From Nitrospira sp. (lineage in GTDB: Bacteria > Nitrospirota > Nitrospiria > Nitrospirales > Nitrospiraceae), in contig JAEURX010000016.1 of the NCBI GenBank assembly GCA_016788885.1, positions 1 through 64,000 on the forward strand: a stretch of 64,000 nucleotides of DNA. Direction: 5' to 3'. The first letter of the stretch is position 1. Every line of letters begins with the position of its first letter. Shown one piece after another: positions 54,079 to 62,497 of this stretch. The translations under genes were made by a program, and so were the position numbers. The notes under the pieces were generated by a model. That model had not been told where the DNA came from. It saw only the letters and a list, made by a program, of their open reading frames with translations, and did no database searches.

Positions 54079-55104
54079 ATGGTAGCACGGGCCATATTTG
54101 TTCTTCTCAGCGCTCTTGCAGGAATGGCCCTGTTTTTGCGGGCCCAGGATCCTAGTCGAGAATTTTTGCTCCTCGGGTTGGGGATGGGTGCGGTCGCCGG
54201 CGGTCTCATTCTGGCCGGCGAATATGCGCTTCGCAGACTTTCATTCGGTATTATTGTCGGTGGTGCGGTCGGGTTGTCGGGCGGATTAGTCCTCACGGGA
54301 TTGGTGGAATGGGTTGGGAGTGCGGTCTTCGATGTCGAAACCTTCCTGTTTCACATCGGCGGATTGGTGTTTCTGCTGGGATTCCCCTATTTGGGGCTCG
54401 CGATGGGAGCGCGGTTCGGCAACGAACAGTTTCCATCGGTTTCTCAAGGGGCCGCTTCTTCGGGCAACTCAGCCGCCTGCCTGAAGGTGCTGGATACGAG
54501 CGTGATTATCGACGGCCGGGTGGCTGATTTGTGCGAGACGGGATTTCTGGAAGGGCCGTTCCTGGTTCCGCATTTCATTTTGAATGAGTTACAGCATATC
54601 GCGGATTCGTCGGATTCGCTCAAACGGGCGCGGGGGCGTCGAGGGCTGGATATTCTGAACAAGATACAAAAGATGCCGGACGTCGACGTCCGCATCGTCG
54701 AGGAGGATTTCCCTCACGTCAAGGAAGTTGATGCCAAACTCGTAGTGTTGGCCAAGAAGGTGGGGGGGCGGATCGTCACCAATGATTTGAATCTCAACAA
54801 GGTGGCCGAATTACAGGGTGTGCGTGTGTTGAACATCAACGAACTCTGCAATGCCTTGCGACCGGTCGTGCTGCCCGGAGAAACGATTCGCGTGTTCGTG
54901 CTGAAGGAAGGCAAAGAGGCCGGGCAGGGCGTGGCCTATCTTGACGACGGCACGATGATCGTCGTGGACAACGCGCGGCGCTGTATCGGCCGCAATGTAG
55001 ATGTGACGGTCACCAGCGTGCTCCAAACGACGGCAGGGCGAATGATCTTCACCCGGCTGAAGGAAGAGTCGGAACGGGAAGAGTATCAGGTCGCCCGTGG
55101 GTAG
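54079..55104 (+). CDS. PIN/TRAM domain membrane protein (YacL-like)
   Basis: About 341 residues. Four N-terminal membrane helices, then a PIN nuclease-like domain (KVLDTSVIIDGRVADLCETG, LVPHFILNELQHIADSSDSL, GGRIVTNDLNLNKVAELQGV with the conserved acidic residues) and a C-terminal TRAM RNA-binding domain (VLKEGKEAGQGVAYLDDGTM and NVDVTVTSVLQTTAGRMIFT). Such proteins typically precede ispD, as here. ATG 54079 has GAGAGGAGGA at 54062-54071; the longer frame from 54025 overlaps the protease stop. RNA target unknown. Confidence 0.92.
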   Translation: MVARAIFVLLSALAGMALFLRAQDPSREFLLLGLGMGAVAGGLILAGEYALRRLSFGIIVGGAVGLSGGLVLTGLVEWVGSAVFDVETFLFHIGGLVFLLGFPYLGLAMGARFGNEQFPSVSQGAASSGNSAACLKVLDTSVIIDGRVADLCETGFLEGPFLVPHFILNELQHIADSSDSLKRARGRRGLDILNKIQKMPDVDVRIVEEDFPHVKEVDAKLVVLAKKVGGRIVTNDLNLNKVAELQGVRVLNINELCNALRPVVLPGETIRVFVLKEGKEAGQGVAYLDDGTMIVVDNARRCIGRNVDVTVTSVLQTTAGRMIFTRLKEESEREEYQVARG

Positions 55105-55127
55105 CCCTGTTGTGAAGAGGGGGGTGA

Positions 55128-55145
55128 GACCGGTTTGGTCCGGTC
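55128..55145 (+). promoter_or_regulatory. Hairpin between ribosome site and ispD start
   Basis: GACCGG (55128-55133) and CCGGTC (55140-55145) pair perfectly over TTTGGT, ending exactly before the ATG at 55146. The purine-rich GAAGAGGGGGG (55114-55124) lies upstream, so spacing is long unless the hairpin folds. No data on function. Confidence 0.35.
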
Positions 55146-55961
55146 ATGTGCAACGATCGTCTACTCAGTGGCCGCATCGCCTCCTCTGTTCCGGTTCCAT
55201 TGTCCGTGAGTCGATCTGTGTCCGCTCGTAAACCGGAGCCGCTACATAAGGGGCCGCGCACGGTGGCTCTGGTGCCTGCGGCTGGTCGTGGCCTTCGAAT
55301 GGGAGGCCCTGTTCCCAAGCAGTTTCTCGCCTTGGGCGGCCGGCCCATTCTGGTGCAGTCGCTCATCATGCTCCAGGCGTCGCCGGTGATCCACGAGATC
55401 ATCCTGGCCGTCCCCCAATCCGAACGCCAATACTGTCTCGATCACATCGTGGCGACGGGTGAGTTCCCCAAGGTCACCAAGGTGGTGCCGGGCGGGGAGC
55501 AGCGGCAGGATTCCGTGCGGCATGCGCTGGCGGAGGTGGGGTCGGAGACGGACATTGTCCTCGTCCATGATGCGGTACGGCCGTTTCTCACCGAAACCAT
55601 GATTCGTCAGGTCGTGGAGGCCGCCCTAGCTCATGGGGCTGCGATCATCGCGCTCCCGATGCGTGACACGGTCAAATACGTTGGTGCTGGGGGCGTGATC
55701 GAGCGGACGGTAGATCGTCGGCCTCTGTGGCTCGCGCAGACCCCGCAAGCGTTCCGTCGAGAATGGTTGGAGGAAGGTCATCGGAAAGGGCTGTTGGGCG
55801 GCGTGCAGGCGACGGATGACGCGCATCTCGTGGAAATGCTCGGGAAACCGGTCGTCGTGGTCGAGGGCAGCGGGGAAAACATCAAGGTCACAAGGCCGGA
55901 AGATCTCGTGATCGGGGAAGCCATTCTCCGCTCGCGGGCGGCGGCAAGGAGTGCGGAATGA
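55146..55961 (+). CDS. ispD: 2-C-methyl-D-erythritol 4-phosphate cytidylyltransferase
   Basis: MEP-pathway enzyme joining CTP to methylerythritol 4-phosphate. VALVPAAGRGLRMGGPVPKQ then FLALGGRPILVQSL is the CTP-binding signature; GGEQRQDSVRHAL, VLVHDAVRPFLTETMI, RTVDRRPLWLAQTPQAFR and TDDAHLVEMLGKPVVVVEGS are all IspD landmarks. The 38 residues before VALVPAAG are longer than usual, so the start may lie downstream (GTG 55206 is in frame). It overlaps ispF (ATGA). Confidence 0.93.
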   Translation: MCNDRLLSGRIASSVPVPLSVSRSVSARKPEPLHKGPRTVALVPAAGRGLRMGGPVPKQFLALGGRPILVQSLIMLQASPVIHEIILAVPQSERQYCLDHIVATGEFPKVTKVVPGGEQRQDSVRHALAEVGSETDIVLVHDAVRPFLTETMIRQVVEAALAHGAAIIALPMRDTVKYVGAGGVIERTVDRRPLWLAQTPQAFRREWLEEGHRKGLLGGVQATDDAHLVEMLGKPVVVVEGSGENIKVTRPEDLVIGEAILRSRAAARSAE

Positions 55962-56440
55962 CGGCGGTACGCGTGGGGTGCGGATGGGATATTCATCCCC
56001 TGGTCGAAGGGCGGAAATTGATTCTCGGCGGACTCGAAGTTCCCCATCATAAAGGTTTGCAGGGTCATTCCGATTCCGATGCCTTGGTGCACGCCATTTG
56101 CGACGCACTCCTGGGAGCGATGGGCGAAGGGGATCTCGGACGTCATTACCCAAGCTCTGATCAACGATTCAAGAATATTTCCAGCCTGAAACTACTTGAA
56201 GACGTCGTCGAGAAGTTGCGGGCGAAGGGGTATCGCCTGGCCAATGTGGACAGTACCATCATTGCCCAAGCGCCGCGCCTGAGTTCGCATCTGGCATCGA
56301 TGCAACAAATCATCGCCGGAGTGTTGCAGGTCGCCCCGGATCTCGTGAACGTAAAAGTCAAAAGCGGCGAAGGGTTGGATGCGGTCGGACGCGAAGAGGC
56401 CATTGCCGCCCAGGCCGTGTGTATGATCGAGCGGGCATAG
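55958..56440 (+). CDS. ispF: 2-C-methyl-D-erythritol 2,4-cyclodiphosphate synthase
   Basis: 160 residues, usual length. [20 protein letters not shown] has the DxH zinc ligands, [20 protein letters not shown] the third ligand and active-site loop, [20 protein letters not shown] and [20 protein letters not shown] the remaining signatures. Starts inside the ispD stop. Makes the cyclic diphosphate intermediate of isoprenoid synthesis, which also provides undecaprenyl carriers. Confidence 0.95.
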   Translation: MTAVRVGCGWDIHPLVEGRKLILGGLEVPHHKGLQGHSDSDALVHAICDALLGAMGEGDLGRHYPSSDQRFKNISSLKLLEDVVEKLRAKGYRLANVDSTIIAQAPRLSSHLASMQQIIAGVLQVAPDLVNVKVKSGEGLDAVGREEAIAAQAVCMIERA

Positions 56441-56477
56441 GGGCCTGCGTCATCCAGGCGATGGATCCGTCGCGACT

Positions 56478-57128
56478 ATGTTAAAAGCGATCTCTCAAGA
56501 CCTCCAGGCGGTGTTCGAACGTGACCCTGCGGCAACCAGTAGGGTGGAAGTTGTCTTGACCTATGCGGGGTTTCACGCCCTGCTGGCCTATCGTGTGGCG
56601 CATTGGTTGAAGCAGCGTCAGGTGCCGTTCCTGCCGCGCGCCATTTCTCAACTGGCGCGATGGTTGACTGGGATCGAAATCCATCCATCTGCCAGGATCG
56701 GTGCCGGGTTCTTTATCGATCATGGCATGGGGGTGGTGATCGGTGAGACGGCCGAGGTCGGGGACCATGTGACGCTGTTTCAGGGTGTGACGCTCGGTGG
56801 TACGGGCAAGGAGCGCGGAAAGCGCCACCCCACGCTGGGAAATCACGTGGTGGTCGGGGCCGGGGCAAAAATTCTCGGCGGCATTACGATCGGCGACAAC
56901 GTAAAAATCGGCGCGAACTCTGTCGTGCTCAAGTCAGTACCGGCAAACTCCACGGTTATCGGTGTACCAGGCCGGATTATCAAGTCACAGGGCGAACGCC
57001 TGCCTGATGCCACCATGGACCATACCAATATGCCGGATCCTACCGCAGACCGGTTCGCCGCGCTCGAGTCGGAACTGATCGAGTTGCGAAAGAAACTGGA
57101 AAATCGGGATTCCCACGAATCTCGGTAA
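56478..57128 (+). CDS. cysE: Serine O-acetyltransferase
   Basis: 216-residue left-handed beta-helix acetyltransferase; acetylates L-serine with acetyl-CoA for cysteine synthesis. [74 protein letters not shown] and [16 protein letters not shown] are the CysE landmarks with both catalytic His. It is the short (EpsC-like) type lacking the long N-terminal domain. The C-terminal 40 residues form a helix ([17 protein letters not shown]) likely coiled-coil. No cysK or cysS next to it. Confidence 0.92.
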   Translation: MLKAISQDLQAVFERDPAATSRVEVVLTYAGFHALLAYRVAHWLKQRQVPFLPRAISQLARWLTGIEIHPSARIGAGFFIDHGMGVVIGETAEVGDHVTLFQGVTLGGTGKERGKRHPTLGNHVVVGAGAKILGGITIGDNVKIGANSVVLKSVPANSTVIGVPGRIIKSQGERLPDATMDHTNMPDPTADRFAALESELIELRKKLENRDSHESR

Positions 57129-57164
57129 CACGCCTCCCAGCCATTCTCTTATGCTCACCTACAA

Positions 57165-57188
57165 GCCCGCCGCATTGTTCAAGCGGGC
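57165..57188. terminator. Hairpin downstream of cysE
   Basis: GCCCGC (57165-57170) pairs with GCGGGC (57183-57188) over 12 bases, 36 bases after the cysE stop. No T-run, so a weak or Rho-type end at most. Confidence 0.3.
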
Positions 57189-57217
57189 GGTGCGCCACAA
57201 CTCTCACTAACGCTTCG

Positions 57218-57258
57218 CTGTACTCCGGCATCGCCTTGGAGACGCGGCCGGAGTACAG
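57218..57258. repeat. 12-bp perfect inverted repeat between convergent cysE and psiF
   Basis: CTGTACTCCGGC (57218-57229) and GCCGGAGTACAG (57247-57258) are exact complements around a 17-base loop, 7 bases beyond the psiF stop. Position suggests a bidirectional terminator for cysE and psiF; the absence of a T-run on either side is unusual. Confidence 0.55.
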
Positions 57259-57265
57259 GTGGTGC

Positions 57266-57583
57266 TTAGTTGGACAGGCAGGTCTTCATGAACTTCTTCC
57301 GCTCGTCGCCGGCCAAATTCTTGGCCTTGGCGTCCTTGTTACAGCTTGCCATTTTGTTCTGCTGAGAGGTGCCGGCCGCGGCCTTGGCCGGTTTCGCGGA
57401 GAGACATTCTTTCATGAACGCTTTGCGGTCCTCGCCCTTGCCTTCGCCGCTCAGCCCTTTGGCGTCCGCGTCGGCATTGCAGGTCTTCATCTTGTTCTGT
57501 TGGGCCCCTGCGAAACTCAGCTGCGGGGTCACCAGGACGGCGGCCAACATGAGGGAGAAGCATGCGATAGTCAGATGTTTCAT
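57266..57583 (-). CDS. PsiF repeat secreted protein
   Basis: 105 residues. Signal peptide MKHLTIACFSLMLAAVLVTP with cleavage after SFA, then two PsiF repeats: QQNKMKTCNADADAKGL ... RKAFMKECLS and QQNKMASCNKDAKAKNL ... RKKFMKTCLS, each with a pair of cysteines. PsiF proteins were named from phosphate-starvation induction in E. coli; function unknown. AAGGAG (plus-strand CTCCTT 57590-57595) lies six bases before the ATG and a promoter-like pair lies at 57624-57652. It is a single gene on the minus strand. Confidence 0.9.
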   Translation of the reverse strand: MKHLTIACFSLMLAAVLVTPQLSFAGAQQNKMKTCNADADAKGLSGEGKGEDRKAFMKECLSAKPAKAAAGTSQQNKMASCNKDAKAKNLAGDERKKFMKTCLSN

Positions 57584-57623
57584 CGACGGCTCCTTGTGAA
57601 GGTGGAGGGGGATTGTCGGCGAA

Positions 57624-57652
57624 ACTATAACAAATGTGAGGACATCTGTCTC
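57624..57652 (-). promoter_or_regulatory. Putative sigma70 promoter of psiF
   Basis: Read on the minus strand: GAGACA (57652-57647) and TATAGT (57629-57624) are 17 bases apart. The -10 matches 5 of 6 and the -35 4 of 6. Start of transcription near 57617 would give a leader of about 34 bases. A short GTGAG/CTCAC inverted repeat overlaps the -35 region. Confidence 0.5.
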
Positions 57653-57666
57653 ACAGGGAAAGTTCC

Positions 57667-58428
57667 TTACGGGAGATCGGGGATGGACGTGTCGGTATAG
57701 TCCACTCGAACCAGGTACAACCCATGGGCGGGAGCGGTTCGACCTGCGGCGGCTCTGGCGCGCGCTGCTAGCAGCCTAAGCATATCGGATGCCGTGCGTT
57801 TGCCCTGTCCCACCTCGACCAAGGTGCCCACGATCGAGCGGACCATTTGCTTGAGAAACCGGTCGGCATAGAACGCACAGATGATGAGGTCGCCCTGTCG
57901 ACGGAGCTCTGCCTGTTGCAGGTGGCATTGTGGGTTGTCGTTATCGGTCGGGGCGGTTTCGAAGGAGGAAAAATCCTGGTTTCCGATCAGGCAGGCGGCG
58001 GCGTCTTTCATGGCGGCCAGGTCCAGCGGCTTGTAGAGCATCCAGGCGCGTTCGCGGAGCAGCGGCGCGCGTTCCCGACGATTCAGCAGATGGTATTCGT
58101 ACAGCTTCCCTTTCGCGGAGTAGCGCGCATGAAACGCATCGGTGACCGCGACGACCGACAGGGCGCTGATATCGGCAGGGAGGTGGGCGTTCAGGGCGCG
58201 TACCCACTCGCGTTCCGACAGACCGCGATCGGTTCGAAAGCTGGCGACCTGCCCTAAGGCATGCACGCCGGCATCGGTGCGGCCGGCCCCGACGACCGTG
58301 AGCCGTGTCTGGGCGATCGCCGACAATGCCTGCTCCACCGTCTCCTGGACGGTCGGCGCGTTCGGTTGCCGTTGCCAGCCGGCATAGTGCGTCCCGTCAT
58401 ACTCGAGGACGAGTTTAAATGTGGTCAT
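57667..58428 (-). CDS. truA: tRNA pseudouridine(38-40) synthase
   Basis: 253 residues. FKLVLEYDGTHYAGWQRQPN, VVGAGRTDAGVHALGQVASF (with the catalytic Asp in GRTDAGVHA), ARYSAKGKLYEYHLLNRRER and FLKQMVRSIVGTLVEVGQGK are the TruA motifs. Modifies uridines 38-40 in tRNA anticodon arms. It lies 47 bases after the amidase gene on the same strand and could be co-transcribed with it. Confidence 0.95.
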   Translation of the reverse strand: MTTFKLVLEYDGTHYAGWQRQPNAPTVQETVEQALSAIAQTRLTVVGAGRTDAGVHALGQVASFRTDRGLSEREWVRALNAHLPADISALSVVAVTDAFHARYSAKGKLYEYHLLNRRERAPLLRERAWMLYKPLDLAAMKDAAACLIGNQDFSSFETAPTDNDNPQCHLQQAELRRQGDLIICAFYADRFLKQMVRSIVGTLVEVGQGKRTASDMLRLLAARARAAAGRTAPAHGLYLVRVDYTDTSIPDLP

Positions 58429-58475
58429 GGTGTGAGAGAGAACGGGGAAACTCTAGCCCAATGGCGCGGCGTCTG

Positions 58476-59834
58476 TCACCTGGGCGGATTGGTGCGGAGG
58501 TACGTCTTGACCCCTTCAAAGATCGATTCGGCGATGTGGGCCAGGAAGGGTTGGGAGCGCATCTGATCTTCTTCGGCAGGATTCGACATAAAGGCGATTT
58601 CAGCGAGGATGCTGGGCATGGTCGTAAATCGAAGCACGTAAAACGGCGCTGTTTTGACACCATGATCGATCGTGCTATAGCGCCCGTTCAGATTCGTCAC
58701 CATGGCCTGTTTGGCGGTCCAGGCGAGTTCCTGGGAGTGTTCGATTTTTTTCGAGGTCAAGAGGTCGGCGACGATATATTCCCAGCCGACGCCGGTACTG
58801 TTCAGCGGCGTGCCGTTTTCCCGTGCCGCGACTTCCAACGCCCGTTGGTCCTTCGCTTCTCCGAAGTGATAGATCTCCAATCCGCGCACGCCCTTGTGCG
58901 GGTGTGAGTTGACATGGATCGAAATGAACAGGTCGGCGTCTTTGCCGTTCGCAAACTTGGCCCGGTCTTCCAACTCGATAAATGCGTCCCGATCGCGGGT
59001 CATGAGCACGCGCGTGTTAGGCAAGGTCGCGAGTAGATCCTTCAGCAGGAGACCAACTTTCAGCGTGACGTCCTTTTCGGTTGTGCCATGCTGCCCGATG
59101 GTGCCGGGGTCTTTCCCGCCATGTCCAGGATCGATCACGATCGTCTGGGTCTGGTGTGCCGGTTTGGGAGCTGTTGGCCGGACCGGTTCGGTGACTGTGG
59201 GACTCGGAATCGTCGGGGGCGTCGGGAGCGCCACAGCAGGGGCAGACGGCGAGGTGGTTGAAGTTTCACCGATCTGCCGGACTTGATCCTTCGCCTTGTG
59301 AGAGATGTCGACGACAAGGCGGTCCGGATTGTCCAGGGAGAAGACTTTATACTTGAGGCCCTGCGTGCGTGGCAGGGTAATGGTCACGACTCGGGGCCGA
59401 CTTTGTGCAATCTGAAACACTTGTGGAATGGTGCCGCCCGAGACGCGTTGCCGTGAAGATTTTCCCAGGATGGCGTTACTGACCTCAATGACGACGCGGT
59501 CAGGGTTCCGTATGTGCGTGTCGGTGAAGGAGGCCTTGTGATTCAGGTCAAGGACCAGGCGTGTGCCCTCGGGAGTCGACCAGGTGCGAAGATCGCGGAT
59601 GACAATAGGGTAGCGTGAGCTGCCGGCCTGTTCCTGTTTGATGAGGAGGAAGTGCGGGGAAGTCGTTTCCCCTGCGACCTGCGGCATGTCCGGCCAAGCC
59701 GGCGCAGTCGGCATGTCGGTGTTCGCGGCAGCGATTGCGCCCGCCAAACACCAGGCCACGCTCAGGAGGAGGCAGGTGCGGAGCAGTCGGACGATGGAGG
59801 GCAGGAGTCCAGGCTCCCCGTGAGAAGGTACCAT
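58476..59834 (-). CDS. amiC: N-acetylmuramoyl-L-alanine amidase with AMIN domain
   Basis: 452 residues. Signal sequence (VRLLRTCLLLSVAWCLAGAI, cut after AAA), AMIN domain for envelope targeting (about 75-180: STPEGTRLVLDLNHKASFTD, NPDRVVIEVSNAILG, YKVFSLDNPDRLVVDISHK), a Pro/Thr-rich linker and a C-terminal Amidase_3 zinc domain: IVIDPGHGGKDPGTIG (His), TTEKDVTLKVG (Glu), LFISIHVNSHPHKGVRGLEI (His) and SILAEIAFMSNPAEE (catalytic Glu). Cleaves peptide stems from peptidoglycan in the periplasm, as in cell separation. Minus-strand start at 59834; AAAAGG precedes it. Confidence 0.93.
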   Translation of the reverse strand: MVPSHGEPGLLPSIVRLLRTCLLLSVAWCLAGAIAAANTDMPTAPAWPDMPQVAGETTSPHFLLIKQEQAGSSRYPIVIRDLRTWSTPEGTRLVLDLNHKASFTDTHIRNPDRVVIEVSNAILGKSSRQRVSGGTIPQVFQIAQSRPRVVTITLPRTQGLKYKVFSLDNPDRLVVDISHKAKDQVRQIGETSTTSPSAPAVALPTPPTIPSPTVTEPVRPTAPKPAHQTQTIVIDPGHGGKDPGTIGQHGTTEKDVTLKVGLLLKDLLATLPNTRVLMTRDRDAFIELEDRAKFANGKDADLFISIHVNSHPHKGVRGLEIYHFGEAKDQRALEVAARENGTPLNSTGVGWEYIVADLLTSKKIEHSQELAWTAKQAMVTNLNGRYSTIDHGVKTAPFYVLRFTTMPSILAEIAFMSNPAEEDQMRSQPFLAHIAESIFEGVKTYLRTNPPR

Positions 59835-59897
59835 CTAGGCCTTTTCTCAGATGTTTGTGGTATTGTCAACAAAAGCTCTCAAACTTCGTGATTCTAG

Positions 59898-60431
59898 ATG
59901 GCGACACATCTTCTTGTCGATGGATATAACCTGGTCGGTGGTGCTGGAATGGCGGGGCCCAGTGGGTCCGGTCGTCTGGAGGCGGCACGTGACGCGTTGG
60001 TCCGGGACCTGGCCGGCTACCGCCGCCGGAAGGGTCACGCGATCACCGTCATCTTCGACGGGTGGCAAGGAGGCCTGGGGGCTGAACACCGAGAGTTCCA
60101 GTCGGGCGTGGAGGTCGTGTATTCCAAGCGGGGCGAACGCGCCGATCAGGTGGTTCAACGGCTCGCGCGTTTGTATGGCAGGGATTGCGCGGTGGTGTCC
60201 TCGGATCATGAAGTGGCCAATGCAGCAAGGGCCGCCGGAGCGTTCGTTATTGGAGCGCCTGAGTTTCGTGCCAAGCTCCATGAGCGGCCGTCGAGGGCAG
60301 CTGCTCTCGCGTTCAAAGAATTGGATCGGGGTGAGGCCGAAGTGGTGAAACGGTCGAAGGACAAGGGCGGCAATCCCCGCAAGCTCCCCAAGTCGCTACG
60401 CAAACGCAACCAGCAACTCAGGGAATTTTGA
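59898..60431 (+). CDS. NYN domain (YacP-like) protein
   Basis: 177 residues. HLLVDGYNLVGGAGM, GHAITVIFDGWQGGLG, EVVYSKRGERADQVVQRLAR and DCAVVSSDHEVANAARAAGA contain the Asp residues of the PIN-like NYN nuclease fold of the YacP/Rae1 family, which in Bacillus is an mRNA endonuclease. The C-terminal tail is very basic (KRSKDKGGNPRKLPKSLRKR), fitting RNA binding. It is divergent from the amidase and its 3' end overlaps convergent tatD by 14 bases. Confidence 0.9.
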   Translation: MATHLLVDGYNLVGGAGMAGPSGSGRLEAARDALVRDLAGYRRRKGHAITVIFDGWQGGLGAEHREFQSGVEVVYSKRGERADQVVQRLARLYGRDCAVVSSDHEVANAARAAGAFVIGAPEFRAKLHERPSRAAALAFKELDRGEAEVVKRSKDKGGNPRKLPKSLRKRNQQLREF

Positions 60432-61197
60432 ACAGTCGGCGCGCGTTGTCGCTGGTGAGTCGGCCGATGTCCTCCGCCGTCATGCCGCCACCGTGGGGTG
60501 TGATCGTGGCCAGCGTCTCGGCGACGTATTTCACATAGGCGGGTTCGTTCCGTTTCCCGCGATGGGGAATCGGGGTGAGGTACGGGCAATCGGTTTCGAT
60601 GAGCAGCCGGTCGGCCGGCACAGTCCTGGCGATGTCCCGCAGCATAGTCGCGTTCTGAAACGTCAGAATACCGGAAAACGACAGGTAGAATCCCAGCTCC
60701 AGCGCATCTTTCGCCAGCCAGGCGTCTCCGGAAAAGCAGTGAAAGACCCCGCCGATCTCTGAAGCGCGTTCTTCCTTCAAAATACGGATGGTATCGTCCT
60801 GCGCCTCGCGCGTGTGGATGATGACCGGAAGTTTCAGCTCCCTGGCCAATTGAATCTGTTCGCGGAAGCGGCGGCGCTGGAGCTCCGGATCGGAATGGTT
60901 GTAGTGATAATCGAGGCCGATCTCGCCGTAGGCCACGACCTTGTTGTCCCGGGCCAACTGCCGCAGTTCGTCATACCAATTGTCCGCGATGTGTTTCACC
61001 TCGTGGGGATGGACGCCGATCGAGGCATACACAAACGGGTAGTGACCGGCGAGGGCAACCGCCGATCGGCTGGTCGCGAGGTCACAGCCGATCGTAATCA
61101 TGGTGTCCACCCCGGCCTCTCGCGCCCTGGCGATCATGGCCTCGCGGTCGGATTCGTAGCGCGCATCGTCGAGATGGGTATGGGTGTCGATCAGCAT
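60418..61197 (-). CDS. tatD: TatD family metal-dependent hydrolase
   Basis: 259-residue TIM-barrel DNase. MLIDTHTHLDDARYESDREA has the HxH metal site; ASIGVHPHEVKHI, YGEIGLDYHYNHSD, LPVIIHTREAQDDTIRILKE, GVFHCFSGDAWLAKDAL and LIETDCPYLTPIPHRGKRNE follow in order. Full length. Its 3' end overlaps the YacP-like gene on the other strand. Confidence 0.94.
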   Translation of the reverse strand: MLIDTHTHLDDARYESDREAMIARAREAGVDTMITIGCDLATSRSAVALAGHYPFVYASIGVHPHEVKHIADNWYDELRQLARDNKVVAYGEIGLDYHYNHSDPELQRRRFREQIQLARELKLPVIIHTREAQDDTIRILKEERASEIGGVFHCFSGDAWLAKDALELGFYLSFSGILTFQNATMLRDIARTVPADRLLIETDCPYLTPIPHRGKRNEPAYVKYVAETLATITPHGGGMTAEDIGRLTSDNARRLFKIP

Positions 61198-61256
61198 GAG
61201 ATGGATGCTCGCATCGAACGGCCTGAATGTGACCGAAGTGGCAGGATGGTCTGCGC

Positions 61257-62315
61257 CTACACCGTCTTGGTCGCGAGGGACTCGGCCATGCCATAGAGCA
61301 ACGCTTCGGTGTCGCTCCAGGCCAGACAGGAATCGGTGATGGACATGCCGTAGGTCAAGGCCTTGTTCGGATCCCAGCTCTGCCGGCCCCCCTGCAGGTG
61401 ACTTTCCAGCATGAGGCCCATGATGGACCGCCGGCCCTGCTGAAATTGCTTGAGGACGTCGCCGGCGACTTCGACCTGCCGTTGGTGATTCTTGCCGGAG
61501 TTGTCGTGCGAGCAGTCAACCATTACGCCACGGGCCAGCCCTTCGCTCGCGACGGCGGTTTCAGCGCGGGCGATGTCTTCGACGCTGTAGTTGGTGCGCC
61601 CACCCCCGCCGCGCAGCACAATGTGATGATCGGGGTTGCCGGTGGTTTTAATGATGGAGGTGACGCCGTCGGCATTCACGCCGACAAAATGGTGCGGGCT
61701 GCGGCTGGTGATCATCGCATTGATGGCCACTTGCAGGCTGCCTTCGGTGCCGTTCTTGAAGCCGACCGGCATGGAGAGGCCGCTGGCCATTTCCCGGTGA
61801 ATCTGGCTTTCCGTGGTGCGCGCACCGATGGCGGTCCAGCTCAGGAGGTCGGCAATATATTGTGGCGTGACCGGATCGAGGAGTTCAGTGGCGCATGGCA
61901 GGCCCTTGCCGTTGATATTCAACAAAATGGTCCGGGCCAGTTGAATGCCCTGGGCAATCTCGCAGGTCCCGTCCAGGTGGGGGTCGTTGATCAAACCCTT
62001 CCAGCCGACTGTCGTTCGAGGTTTTTCGAAGTAGGTCCGCATGACGACCAGCAATTTGTCGCGCACGGCCTCGGCGACCGGTTTGAGCCGGTCGGCATAT
62101 TCGTAGGCGGCCGCAGGGTCATGAATCGAGCAAGGGCCGACGATCACGATCAGCCGGTCATTATCGCGGCCATGCAGGATGTTCCGGATCGCCTGTCGCG
62201 TCTGAAAAACCAACTCGGATACCTCGTCTCCGATCGGCAGTTTCGTTTTGACATCGCGGGGCGAGGGTAGCGGTTTAATCTCTATGACGTGCTGGTTATC
62301 GATCGGCCTGGTCAT
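61257..62315 (-). CDS. aroG: 3-deoxy-7-phosphoheptulonate synthase (DAHP synthase, type I)
   Basis: 352 residues; condenses PEP and erythrose-4-P, first step of the shikimate pathway. VIVGPCSIHDPAAAYEYADR, MRTYFEKPRTTVGWKGLIND, TELLDPVTPQYIADLLSWTA, IGARTTESQIHREMASGLSM, GFKNGTEGSLQVAINAM and MVDCSHDNSGKNHQRQVEVA are the AroG/F/H-type motifs. The N-terminal extension of the AroG type is present, so feedback by an aromatic amino acid is likely, but which one cannot be read. AAGGGA precedes the ATG. Confidence 0.94.
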   Translation of the reverse strand: MTRPIDNQHVIEIKPLPSPRDVKTKLPIGDEVSELVFQTRQAIRNILHGRDNDRLIVIVGPCSIHDPAAAYEYADRLKPVAEAVRDKLLVVMRTYFEKPRTTVGWKGLINDPHLDGTCEIAQGIQLARTILLNINGKGLPCATELLDPVTPQYIADLLSWTAIGARTTESQIHREMASGLSMPVGFKNGTEGSLQVAINAMITSRSPHHFVGVNADGVTSIIKTTGNPDHHIVLRGGGGRTNYSVEDIARAETAVASEGLARGVMVDCSHDNSGKNHQRQVEVAGDVLKQFQQGRRSIMGLMLESHLQGGRQSWDPNKALTYGMSITDSCLAWSDTEALLYGMAESLATKTV

Positions 62316-62497
62316 GGTGGTCCCTTAATGAGCGGTCTGGTTGCTAGACGGTCAAATGAAAATTGTGGGTTAACATAGCGAAAAGTGAAGGAGAATGTCC
62401 AGTGGGGTGGGCGAGAGGTGCATTGCCTTGCATTCAACCGGGCGCTTTGTTACAAAATCACGGTTCACAGGATTGTTCCCGGGGAACTCGGACATTC

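Noticed and set aside
59850-59897. TTGACA-like element between amiC and the YacP-like gene
   Set aside because: TTGACA is present on the minus strand but no acceptable -10 follows, so no promoter is called.
61398-62270. 290-codon plus-strand frame
   Set aside because: Antisense to the DAHP synthase gene, whose motifs are unambiguous.
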